Below, one piece after another: positions 30,298-40,005 of a stretch of 64,000 bases of DNA (within the stretch, counting starts at the first letter, position 1; every line of letters begins with the position of its first letter). Position numbers and translations under genes: made by a program. This DNA is from Drosophila persimilis (lineage: Eukaryota; Arthropoda; Insecta; Diptera; Drosophilidae). Location: contig NW_020825458.1 in NCBI RefSeq assembly GCF_003286085.1, positions 151,345 to 215,344 of the forward strand, given 5' to 3'. The notes under the pieces were generated by a model. That model had not been told where the DNA came from. It saw only the letters and a list, made by a program, of their open reading frames with translations, and searched no databases.

Positions 30298-33017
30298 TGT
30301 GAGGGAGCGTACGCTCCACCCACATTTTTTCCACCCATCATCTTGCCGGCATTTTCCCACTGGAGGGACCCGGAATTATTTCATTGGAATTAAGATTTTT
30401 GACTTTTTATTTTCTAGGTTTAAGCATTGACTGTTCAGTTTTAGGTTAAGGGGGAGGGGGAAGGCCACGAAGGCCACTTGTTATTAATTTTTTATTATAC
30501 GGCCCGAGGGGTCTCTAAGCCCCACGTAGCTTGCTATTTTCTTAAAAGGGGGGCGAGTCGCGATCACGGCGGACGCCACTGGCTTTCCAGAACCAAGACC
30601 CAACAACAACGACGCAGCAGCGGCCAAAGAGAGACGAGGAAAACAACGGGATCCAGCGAGCCGCCGGCATCGACGCAGCAACAGGCAGAGAGGGAAGCAT
30701 CGACAAGATAACCCAACAACAACGACGCAGCAGCGGCCAAAGAGAGACGAGGAAAACAACGGGATCCAGCGAGCCGCCGGCACCGACGCAGCCACGGCAG
30801 AGAGGAAAGCGCTGACAAGATAAGCCAACAGCATCGACGCGGCAGCGGCCGAGGAGAAGCGCTGACAAGATAAGCCGACAGCATCAACGCAGCAGCGGCA
30901 GAAGAGGGTCGCTGAGAACAGCAATCAAATCCAGCAACGACGCCCCAGCAGGAGAAAAGAGAGGCGAAAGTCACCGGCGCAGCTACAGACGCCAAAAGAG
31001 AGGGGAAATAACGACGCTAGCCGCCCACGCCGACGCCGACGTGGAAAGGAAGTCAGTTAGATGAGAGGCAGTCGTAGGAATCGGACGCGTTGACGGAAGA
31101 AAAAATCTGAGTGGCGCGCGAAAAGAAAAGGAACACACGTGGCGGACTACTTCGAAATTAACGCGATCAGCAGTGCGCGAAGGATCCGGCATCGACACTA
31201 CGTTTACGGAGGCGGGATCCTGCACCGGCGCTGCAATCCCGGGGAAAAGAGGAGGCTTTCGACAAGCACATGCGTGGGAGTAGAGGGGTAAGCGAGTCTC
31301 AAGACGTGCATGCGGGCTGCTGAGCGGTGCGATAGGTAGGGAACCAAAGAAGAATAAAGTGAAATGTAACGAATATAACGAAAACATAGCCTGGTCACCA
31401 ACAATCTATATGCTAGGGAACCTGAATGCCCGGGCTTCATCTTCTCCGCCCTTCCCCACGCCTCTTGCCCGAGTCTCCCTCTTTGGCCACACCCACGTGG
31501 TGATCCGTATTCGCTCCGGATGCCCGTCGGGGCCCCCGCGTGTTTCCCCCAGTAGTTCGTAGCCCAACAGGATCCTGAGACCGCTGTCCGGCGATTGCCT
31601 AGGCGTTCTCGGTGACAACTGTTGGCGTTCCCCCCGCATGATTCCCTCCAGTAGTTTGTGATCCCGCAGTACCCCAGTAGTTCCCAGGGTCCCGAAGGCG
31701 CTGTCCGGCGATTGCCTAAGCCCTCTCGGCGATGCCTGCCCTGTATGATAAAGACTTTCGCAGTAACGTTTAGCCTGATAGTGTCCCGTGAGTGCTATCC
31801 GGCGATTGCCTAGGTACTCTCGGCGATATGCGTCGGTATCCCCCGTAGTAAGTCTTAGTTCGACAGCGTCCCGTAAGTGCTATCCGGCGATTGCCTAGGC
31901 ACCCTCGGCGATGCTCGTCGATATCTCCGACCCCGTAGCAATTCTTAGTTCGACAGTGTCCCGTGAGTACCATCCGGCGATCGCCTAGGTGCCCTCGGCG
32001 ACGCTTGTCGATACCTCCGGCCCCGTAGTAGTCCTAAGTTCGACAGGATCCCGGGAGCGCTAGGCGATTGCCTAAGCCCTCCCGGCGATGCTTGCCGATA
32101 TCTCCGACCCTCGTAGTAATTCTTAGTCCGACGGAGCCCCCGCGAGTGCTGTCCGGCGATAGCCTAGGTACTCGCGGTGGTATTTGTCGGTATCCCCGCA
32201 TAGCAAAGACCTTCGTAGTAGTTCTTAGTTCGACAGGATCCCGGGAGCGCTATCCGGCGATTGCCTAAGTCCTCCCGGCGATGCTTGCCGATATCTCCGA
32301 CTCTCGTAGTAATTCTTAGTCCGACGGGGCCCCCGTGAGTGCTGTCCGGCGATAGGCTAGGTACTCGCGGTGGTATTTGTCGGTATCCCCGCATAGCAAA
32401 GACCTTCGTAGTAGTTCTTAGTTCGACAGGATCCCGGGGGCGCTATCCGGCGATTGCCTAAGCCCTCCCGGCGATGCTTGCCGATATCTCCGACCCTCGT
32501 AGTAATTCTTAGTCCGACGGGGCCCCCCGTGAGTGCTGTCCGGCGATAGCCTAGGTACTCGCGGTGGTATTTGTCGGTATCCCCGCATAGCAAAGACCTT
32601 CGTAGCAATTTTTAGTCCGACAAGGTCCCGTGAGTGTTATCCGGCGATGGCCTAGACACTCTCGGTGATACATGTTGGTTTCCCCGCATAGCAAAGACCT
32701 TCGTAGTAGTTCTTAGTTCGACAGGATCCCGAGAGCGCTGTCCGGCGATTGCCTAAGCCCTCTCGGCGATGCCGGTCGATATCTCCGACCCTCGTAGTAA
32801 TTCTTAGTCCGACAGGGCCACGTAAGCGCTGTCCGGCGATTGCCACTGCCACGCCCCGTACTGTTCCCTTTCCTCTCGGTCGCTCCCGTCTGGGGATTGC
32901 CTCCCTGTCCCGTCGACGGCCCAGAACTCGGAGTCCCGGCAAATTATAAATATTGCTGTAATTTCGACCCTGGAGTAGACTGAGATATGTACCCCAGCCC
33001 AGGATCGCTTCCTTACA
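30298..33017 (+). repeat. 5' LTR of element D (2720 bp)
   Basis: TGTGAGGGAGCG...CTTCCTTACA. It opens with the 14-bp palindrome GGAGCGTACGCTCC (30304-30317). Contains Arg/Ser-rich-looking GC-rich repeats at about 30595-30915 (one more ~113-bp unit than the 3' LTR), AATAAA at 31353-31358 and a large tandem array from about 31560. It encodes no recognisable protein. Confidence 0.9.
31560..32860 (+). repeat. Tandem array of ~13-14 units (~85-118 bp) inside the element D LTR
   Basis: Landmark CCGGCGATTGCC/CCGGCGATAGCC recurs near 31588, 31706, 31799, 31884, 31974, 32063 (short), 32153, 32257, 32349, 32446, 32540, 32640, 32741 and 32834. Each unit carries a second CGGCGATG-type copy about 30 bp later, then GTAGTAATTCTTAGTYCGACRG. 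The same array is in the 3' LTR at about 41215-42490. Confidence 0.9.
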
Positions 33018-33019
33018 GA

Positions 33020-33037
33020 TGGCGCCCGAGCAGGGAC
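33020..33037 (+). other. tRNA-Lys-type primer-binding site of element D
   Basis: TGGCGCCCGAGCAGGGAC, two bases after the LTR, identical to that of G2. Confidence 0.8.
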
Positions 33038-33439
33038 TCCGGGATTCCGTTATGTTTTGGGGCGCTAAGTAGAACAGTTGATCAGAAAACGAGTAGCAGA
33101 AGGAATCGGGACTGTACCACGCGCAAGCATGGCCAGTCGGAATCATTAGGCCAAGAATAGCTTTATATCTCTGGAAAACCGCACGTGAGGTCGCCCATTA
33201 TTCACGTACAGCCGAGACTGGCTTCCCTAACCTCCCTAGCAATAGCGTCAGCACGTGGCCGCCGCGCCCACACGAGGAGGAGAACGCCGTGTCGAGACGG
33301 CAGAGAAAGAGAACCGAACCGCAGCTGGGCAGAGATCGCAAGCAAGAGAGCGACACGCACGCGGCGAGCAGCGAGTCGTGAGCTGTAGACGCCGAACGAG
33401 CATCGGAACCCTCCCGTAGACCGACCGTCCCGGCTATAT

Positions 33440-34515
33440 ATGTCGGACCCAGAGCCAGAGAATGACAGTCAGTGCCCGGTGTCAGCCAAGAGCAGTCAGT
33501 ATCCAGCGTTCAAGCAGTCAGTATCCAGCGCTCAGGCAGTCAGTATCCAGCGCTCAAACAGTCAGTGCCCGGTGTCAGCCAAGAGCAGTCAGTATCCAGC
33601 GCTCAAACAGTCAGTGCCCGGTGTCAGCGAAGAGCAGTCAGTATCCAGTAGGAAGCCGGAACTTCGCGACCCGGAAGGGAAGAAATCTCCTTCGCCGCCC
33701 TCGCCGATAAGCTGCGCAATTGGGGCCTGAAGTTCGACGGACACTCGGATGCGCTGGCTTTCATCGAACGGTTGGAAGAAAGGGTCGACTCATATGGCGG
33801 GAGTCAAGCACAACTGCCGCGAGCCATCTCCGGGCTACTAACTGGCAAGGCAGAAGGATGGTTTAGGACGTTCCAGATGTAAGGCAAGCCATGGACCGAG
33901 TTCCGGAAAGAGTTCTTGGAGTTCTTCCTACCCCCGCGATACTTTCAGCGCTTGGAAGATACGATCCGCTCCCGTCACCAACGACCCCAAAAAGCCTTTC
34001 AGGATTACTTGATCGACCTACGACTCATGATGCAACGAGCTCAGTATACTCCAGACAGGGAGCTGGACAGGATCTACGAGAACCTTCGGCCGGAATACCA
34101 ACTGTTCACCCGTAGGCATGAGTTCGAGACGTTGCGAGAACTGACCCACTTGATAGTAGCGTACGAGACAACGCGGGACCGCGAACAAACCCGCCACGCT
34201 TACGACCGCCCAGATACGAAACCCAGAACGACATCATACCAAGGACCCGGATTATCCACCCCGCAGCAGGCTCCTCCAGACGACACCGGGCCATCCCGGA
34301 GCGCCGAGACGGCAAGCCGCGTAGTGACCCAGGATGGAGATCAGCCGGTGAACCCACGCCGGGCCTGTCGGAATTGCGGAGAGGAAGGTCATTTCAGCAG
34401 TTCATGCAGGAATCGGCGAGTGTTATTCTGTTGGGAGTGTGGTCGCCGCGGCATCCGGACGATCGACTGCTGTAGGCTGTCCGAGTCGGGAAACGGACCG
34501 AGTCTCCGCTCGTAA
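33440..34515 (+). pseudogene. gag: Gag of element D, interrupted
   Basis: An ATG at 33440 opens a frame through the Ser/Gln repeats, but the capsid (WGLKFDGHSDALAFIERLEER from about 33720) is in another frame. An in-frame TAA at about 33881 follows GWFRTFQM. The capsid then continues (FRKEFLEFFLPPRYFQRLE, LRLMMQRAQYTPDRELDRIYEN) to a CCHC finger (CRNCGEEGHFSSSC) and a second Cys cluster (CWECGRRGIRTIDCC), ending at 34515. Domain order matches G2 Gag. At least two lesions prevent a full product. Confidence 0.85.
33470..33655 (+). repeat. Tandem repeats at the start of element D gag region
   Basis: Alternating units CAGTCAGTATCCAGCGCTCA and CAGTGCCCGGTGTCAGCCAA repeat with periods of about 27 and 54 bp. 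They translate into Ser/Gln-rich peptide repeats in several frames. Confidence 0.8.
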
Positions 34516-34571
34516 GGGAACCGATCGGAGACATACCTCCAGGGCCCCCTGGAGTAACTCATCCCTTAAGT

Positions 34572-36143
34572 TTGGAAGGAGGCAGGATCGCCGCGCTAGT
34601 AACCATCGAAGGAGTACCGCTCACAGCTACCCTCGACACAGGAGCGACGCGGTCGTTCGTCAGTCAACGCATCGCGCATGAAGTAAGTACCGGAGGGAAC
34701 GCACGGAATATAAGGACTACCGTCCGCCTGGCAGACGGTACAGCAAAGGAGGTGACGCAAGCAGTTTCGGTCAAGGTACGTCTGGATCAACAGGAAACGC
34801 GGGTGATTCTATTAGTCCTACCCATGGTAGTGGACGACATCATACTGGGGCTCGATTTCCTTTGCGGCGTCCAGACCATAATACAATGCGGCCGAGCGTA
34901 CTTGCAGTTGACCCAGCGGGCGATCCGGGAAACCAACCCGATCCCCACATCATCCTCGACTCGGCCCCGCATGGTTACTTTTAGTGACGAACGTCCAGCG
35001 ACGGCATCCGCTGCTCCTACCCCCTCGACCAATCCAACAGCGACCCACCGGACGAAACCAACGCACCAGAATCTCGAACCCGCCAGACCCAGCAATGTAC
35101 CAGTGACAACGCACCAGAATCTCGAACCCGCCAGACCCAGCAACGTAACCATGACCACGCACCAGGATCGCGAACACGCCAGACCCAGCAACGCCACCCG
35201 AACCCAACCCACGATTCGATACGACCACGCCAGAATCATCAACGAAGCTACGACAGAGACGACTGCGACACCGTTGGACACACCCAGGGCCAGTCCGTCC
35301 GCCCCGAAGAACACCCAGAGTAACGAAACCACGCCGGAGACGACTGCGACACCGCTGGACGCACCCAGGGCCAGTCCGTCTGCCTCGAAAACCACCCAGA
35401 GTATCCCTAACAGGACAACGCTTCTAAGCCTCGACCACGCCAGAACCCGAAGTGACATCAGGACAACGCTTCCAAGTTTCGACCACGCCAGACCCAGCCG
35501 CAATACAAGGACAACGCTTCTAAGCTTCGACCACGCCAGACCCAGCAACGATACAAGGACAACGCATCAAAGCCCCGACCGAGACGGACCCGGCGGCGCT
35601 AAAAATACAACCCGATCGACGCGAGCCAAATCAGACATGCCCAGCCGTGCGGCGCAGCCAGTGCAAACGACCCCGCAGGAAACCAGCCTCGCTCCACAAC
35701 ACGACCCGTTACGCCTGGAAGACGACGGCCCTGAAGGACATGGACGGGTCGAGGTAGACCACCTCGCGTCTAACCCCCCCACGGATTATCAACTCGCCCC
35801 TTTAGCCGATGCCGCGGCCGGTCGACAACGCAACCCTTTTCGAAGGTCGGACTCGACTAACCCTATCGCCGTGAACCTCGCCGTCATAACATGTGCCCCG
35901 CTCGAAGAAATCTCGCCACCGACAGCCCCCATCATCGAACCACCCCTCCCGCCGTGGGTAGCCGAGTTCTTGAAGCAAGAATTGGCCAAGTTCGAGGGAT
36001 TGAAGGGCGTGTCTCACATAGCCGAGCATACCATCACCCTGAAGGACGACAAGCCGATAAAGCAGAGGTACTTCCCAAGAATCCGGCCATGCAGAAAATC
36101 ATCAATGCTCAGGTCGACGAGTTGCTGCAAGACGGGCGGATAG
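34572..36143 (+). pseudogene. pol: Protease and repeat-rich linker of element D
   Basis: Retropepsin with an intact active site (DTGATRSF; Asp-Thr-Gly codons 34635-34643) and C-terminal motif IILGLDFLCGVQ. From about 35040 to 35580 a linker of roughly 180 residues is made of degenerate peptide repeats (HQNLEPARPSN, ETTATPLDxPRASPSA, RTTLxSFDHARPS). The RT N-terminus starts near the end (KPIKQRYFP), but a one-base loss near 36070 shifts the frame to a stop at 36143. Confidence 0.8.
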
Positions 36144-37714
36144 AAGCTTCAAAAAGCCCACACAGCGCACCCATCGTACTGGTGGGAAAGAAGACAGGCG
36201 AGATGCGGATGTGCGTAGACTACCGACAGCTCAACGCGCAATCGATACCCGACGCCTACCCCCTGCCCAGGATCAACCACATCATCGAGAGGCTCCGTAA
36301 CGCGCGTTACATCTCGACGTTGGACCTCAAGAACGGGTATTGGCAGATCCCTATGGCCGAGGGGAGCCGCGAATGCACCGCCTTCACCGTTCCGGGCCGA
36401 GGACTCTTCCATTGGAAGGTGATGCCGTTCGGACTACACTCAGCATCGGCTACGTTCCAGCGAGCCTTGGACAGCGTCATCGGACCACAGATGGAACCCA
36501 ACGCCTTTGCTTACCTCGACGACATCATTGTCATCGGAGCGGCACTGGAAGAACACGTCGACCATCTGCGAGAGGTTTTCCGAAGACTGCGCGAAGCCAA
36601 GCTAAGATTAAACCAAAAGAAATGCAGCTTTTTCCAGAAAAGTATCGTATATCTGGGACATGTCATTAGTGAGCGGGGTATACACACCGACCCAGATAAG
36701 ATCGTCGCCGTCCGGAAGTTGGCCCCACCAAGTTCAATAAAGGAGCTTCGACGCTGCCTAGGAATGGCATCGTGGTACCGGAGGTTTGTCCCAAACTTCG
36801 CGGCGATTGTACAACCCATGACTAGCCTCTTGAAGAAGGAGAAAAGGTGGATCTGGAGTGACGAACAGCAGGCCGCTTTCGAGGAGTTGAAGGAGAAGTT
36901 AACCCAAGCACCCGTCTTAGCCTGCCCGGATTTCACGGAGAGGTTCGCTCTACAAACTGACGCAAGCGCCTACGGTCTAGGGGCAGTCCTGACGCAACAG
37001 ATCCGCGGAGAGGAGAGGGTCATAGCCTACGCTAGTCGCAGGCTCTTGAAAGCAGAAGAAAACTACTCGGCCACGGAAAAGGAATGCTTAGCCATCGTCT
37101 GGGCCATCAGGAAATTACGATGCTACCTGGAGGGTTACCACTTCGACGTCATCACCGACCATCTCGCTTTGAAGTGGTTAAACTCGATCAATAACCCGAC
37201 CGGTCGCATCGCTCGTTGGGCTCTGGAACTCCAACAGAATCGCTTTGACGTGCTTTACCGACGCGGAAGCCAAAATATCGTAGCAGACGCTCTTTCCCGG
37301 CAACCTATCGACACCATTCAGCGAACCCTAGAAGACCTGCCCACCTGCCCCTGGATACAAAGGTTGCTCAAATGTATCCAGGCACGACCCGAAGAATGCA
37401 GAGAATTTATAATCGAGAACGGACAGATCTACCGGCAGCCTGGACACCGACCAATCGAAGAAGAATCTCACCAGTGGAAACTATGCGTCGCCAGTGGCCA
37501 TCGTAGACGAGTGTTAGAAGAATGCCACGATCACCCGACCGCCGGACACTTAGGAATACGGAAGACCGCCACTCGGGTAACCCAACGATATTATTGGCCA
37601 GGACTCTACAGGGACGTGGCCCGATACGTGAAACATTGCGAAAGCTGCCAAAAATTTAAGGTGAGCCAGGCCAGGCTAAGGGCCCGTTCGACATCCTTTG
37701 CGCGGACTTCGTAG
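36073..37714 (+). pseudogene. pol: RT-RNase H-integrase N-part of element D
   Basis: A long open frame after the frameshift. RT: MRMCVDYRQLN, MPFGLHSASATFQ, catalytic YLDD at 36512-36523, thumb CLGMASWYRRFV. RNase H: LQTDASAYGLGAVLTQ, ATEKECLAIVWA, ITDHLALKWLN and tether VADALSRQ. The integrase H2C2 part follows (HDHPTAGHLGIRKT ... CESCQKF). After KVSQA a small deletion with frameshift ends the frame at 37714. All RT and RNase H catalytic residues are visible, so this is the best preserved pol in the window. Confidence 0.9.
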
Positions 37715-38571
37715 GTCCACTACCCCGCTCAACGCACGGCAACACGATGCTCCTCGTGTTCTTCGACTCATTCTGCAAATGGGTGGAACTTGTGCCACTC
37801 CGGAAAGCCACAACCGCCCACTTGGAGAAAGCGTTCCGAGAGAGGATACTCTGCCGATTCGGGGTCCCGTGGAAGTTTGTGTGCGACAACGGAACACAAT
37901 TCACTAGTCGGTCCTTCCGGAAATTCTGCGAGGTGGCGGGAATGGAACTCGAGCACACCGCGCCGTATACCCCTCAGCAAAACCCGACGGAGAGGGCAAA
38001 CCGGACCATCAAGACAATGATTGCACAATACGCCGACGGGGACCAACGGACCTGGGACGATCTCCTCCCCGAGTTAAGCTTGGCCATAAACAGCAGCACG
38101 TCGGACACCACGGGCTTCAGCCCGGCCTTTTTGGTACTCGGACGAGAACCAAGGCTACCAGGAGCCTTGTACGACGAAGTGACCCCAGGATTAGGAAATG
38201 AACCAGAGCCTGCCCACGGGAAGGCGACACGACTGCAGGAAGTATTTAAGGTCGTACAGGAGAACACCCAACGGGCATCCCAAGAGCAGAAGAGAACATA
38301 CGACCTCCGACGGCGCGAGTGGCGACCCGAACTAGGAACCCTAGTCCTCCTTCGGCATCACCTATCCAAAGCCGCCGATGGTTTCGCGGCCAAGCTGGCC
38401 CCTAAGTACGACGGGCCGTACAAGGTAACCCAATTCTTATCTCCCAACATAGTTCGACTACAGATTCAACAAGGCAAACAAAGGAAAACAGCGAGTTTAG
38501 CCGACTTAAAGGCCTTCCACGGAGTGGAATACCCCGAGGAGAACCCGACGACGCTGGAGAGACCCGAATGA
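37680..38571 (+). pseudogene. pol: Integrase core and C-terminus of element D
   Basis: The shifted frame picks up at CADFVGPLP (first catalytic Asp), then VCDNGTQF (second Asp) and PTERANR (Glu), all intact. The C-terminal part has LRRREWRPELGTLVLLR and the GPYKVT motif of the DNA-binding region. The stop is at 38569-38571. It is separated from the H2C2 domain only by the gap near 37680. Confidence 0.9.
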
Positions 38572-38582
38572 CTTGACGACTT

Positions 38583-38638
38583 CGCAAGGGCCACTTGCGG
38601 TAGCGCGCTACCGTAACGTCTTCGCCCCGTAAGGGGCG
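38583..38638 (+). promoter_or_regulatory. Cluster of three hairpins between pol and ORF3 of element D
   Basis: Within 56 nt after the pol stop: CGCAAG/CTTGCG (38583-38588 with 38594-38599), the palindrome GGTAGCGCGCTACC (38599-38612) and CGCCCC-GTAA-GGGGCG (38623-38638). Stems are perfect. A pyrimidine-rich TTTTCTCCCTAG (about 38795-38806), which looks like a 3' splice site, lies just before the ORF3 ATG. An RNA-level role is inferred. Confidence 0.55.
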
Positions 38639-38820
38639 CGACCCATGAAACCGTAAGCTACGTATACATCCCCTTATAGGATTAGATAAGTACTACATCC
38701 AATGTAAACATCTTCCTACTCGCACCGCTCAAGCAGGATAGGGGGAGGGTATTGATACTTCTAGTTAAGACAGGCAGGTTCTAACCGACAGGCATTTTCT
38801 CCCTAGAATCGACAGAAGAC

Positions 38821-40005
38821 ATGAAGCGTCTAAGAGATGGAAGGCAAGCTCGGCCCCTAGGGGCAAATGGTGATACGACGGGACACCCTAGCGGAGACCA
38901 GCGGCCTGAAGTCCCGGCGCCTGCCGACGAACCGACTGCAAGCCGGACTCGCGGCTGGATCGTCAACCCCGATGGGCCATACACCTCCCGTCAAGCCCAG
39001 TTGAGGCGGGTCGGAGAGGCGACTCTTAGACAACCGGGCTGGATGCCATGGGGTCAGCGCGCGGCAGCCATCCAAGGGTGGATCGACCAACAAACACACG
39101 ACCCGCGTACCGATGCCGAAGAGGAAGTGGAGCCCGATGGTCGCTTCGCAACCGCAGGTGTCCGCTCGGCGCTCAATCACGACGTCGCCGCCCTGAATCG
39201 CCTTTGGCTCGGGAGTTACGGGGCTGCCATAGACTACGACAATGCGACCACGGACACCGACGAGCACGAGACGACCCTACGCAACGCTCCAAGCCTGGCG
39301 TCCACGCTGCCGTACGAAGTGAGCGGACACCCAGTGGCTCGCGGAAGCGAATGGGACTCGCCCCTTTGGGCCGAGTGGGACCTGGCCGGTCAAGGTCGAG
39401 TAGTCACCCCTCCAGCTGTACGCAACGAGGACGAATCCGGTGATGGTGCTGGGCCACATTACTCTGACGTGTCTAACGCGAGCGATGCAGGGGAAGGAGC
39501 AGGACCCCAACGCGACGACGGAGGGTCCGATTCCGGGTCCCTCATGAACCTGGACTTCGCGCCACAAGCGAACCAGGATTGGGCACCAGCCCACCCACCG
39601 GGGTCAGCTGACATCCCGCCCCCCCTCTTTGCCGCCCACGCCGGACTACCCCTACAACGTCCCGATGAGGAAGTACGCGACTTCGGCTCCGAAGAGAGCC
39701 TCCCGCTGGAGTATGGCGAGATGGCCGACCTGCTGCAAATCCTCCGACTCCACCCTACGGTAGCCGCCGTACAGGACGACCCGGAATGGGCAGAGGCTCC
39801 CCCCGAATGGCGGACCAACGCGCCAGGGCGGCGGTTGCCCCGGGACCTCATATCCAACATCACCGTGTTCTTACGCGATCGAGCCTACCGACTGGGAGTC
39901 CGGCGACTGGAGGTCCACGACGGCACCTGCTTTCGCGTCAAAATTACCCGTAGCCGGGCTGTCACAGTCACTCTTCGGCACCCCCGAAGTATGGAGGGGG
40001 TGTGA
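38821..40005 (+). CDS. ORF3 of element D, unknown 394-aa protein
   Basis: Intact 394-codon ORF from ATG 38821, 249 bp after pol, in the env position, ending on the first bases of the 3' LTR. No signal peptide, transmembrane segment, furin site or Cys pattern, so it is not an obvious envelope protein. The N-terminal ~110 residues are basic and include RGWIVNPDGPYTSRQAQLRR. The middle (about 130-310) is acidic and Ser/Gly/Asp-rich (YSDVSNASDAGEGAGPQ). The C-terminus is folded-looking (LISNITVFLRDRAYRLGVRRLEV, CFRVKITRSRAVTVTLR). G2 has no counterpart. It is intact while gag and pol carry lesions. It could be a regulatory or nucleic-acid-binding accessory protein; that is a guess. Confidence 0.65.
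   Translation: MKRLRDGRQARPLGANGDTTGHPSGDQRPEVPAPADEPTASRTRGWIVNPDGPYTSRQAQLRRVGEATLRQPGWMPWGQRAAAIQGWIDQQTHDPRTDAEEEVEPDGRFATAGVRSALNHDVAALNRLWLGSYGAAIDYDNATTDTDEHETTLRNAPSLASTLPYEVSGHPVARGSEWDSPLWAEWDLAGQGRVVTPPAVRNEDESGDGAGPHYSDVSNASDAGEGAGPQRDDGGSDSGSLMNLDFAPQANQDWAPAHPPGSADIPPPLFAAHAGLPLQRPDEEVRDFGSEESLPLEYGEMADLLQILRLHPTVAAVQDDPEWAEAPPEWRTNAPGRRLPRDLISNITVFLRDRAYRLGVRRLEVHDGTCFRVKITRSRAVTVTLRHPRSMEGV

Noticed and set aside
30484..30995. Cys/Arg/Ser-rich open frames on the minus strand of the D LTRs
   Set aside because: They are shadows of GC-rich tandem repeats, present in several frames, with no plausible protein features.
31560..32860. CRISPR-like array in the element D LTR
   Set aside because: Spacers are not unique, units vary in length, the array is duplicated in both LTRs, and the context is a eukaryotic retrotransposon.
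38821..40005. ORF3 of element D as an envelope protein
   Set aside because: It has the env position, but no signal peptide, transmembrane segment, fusion peptide or cleavage site can be seen.
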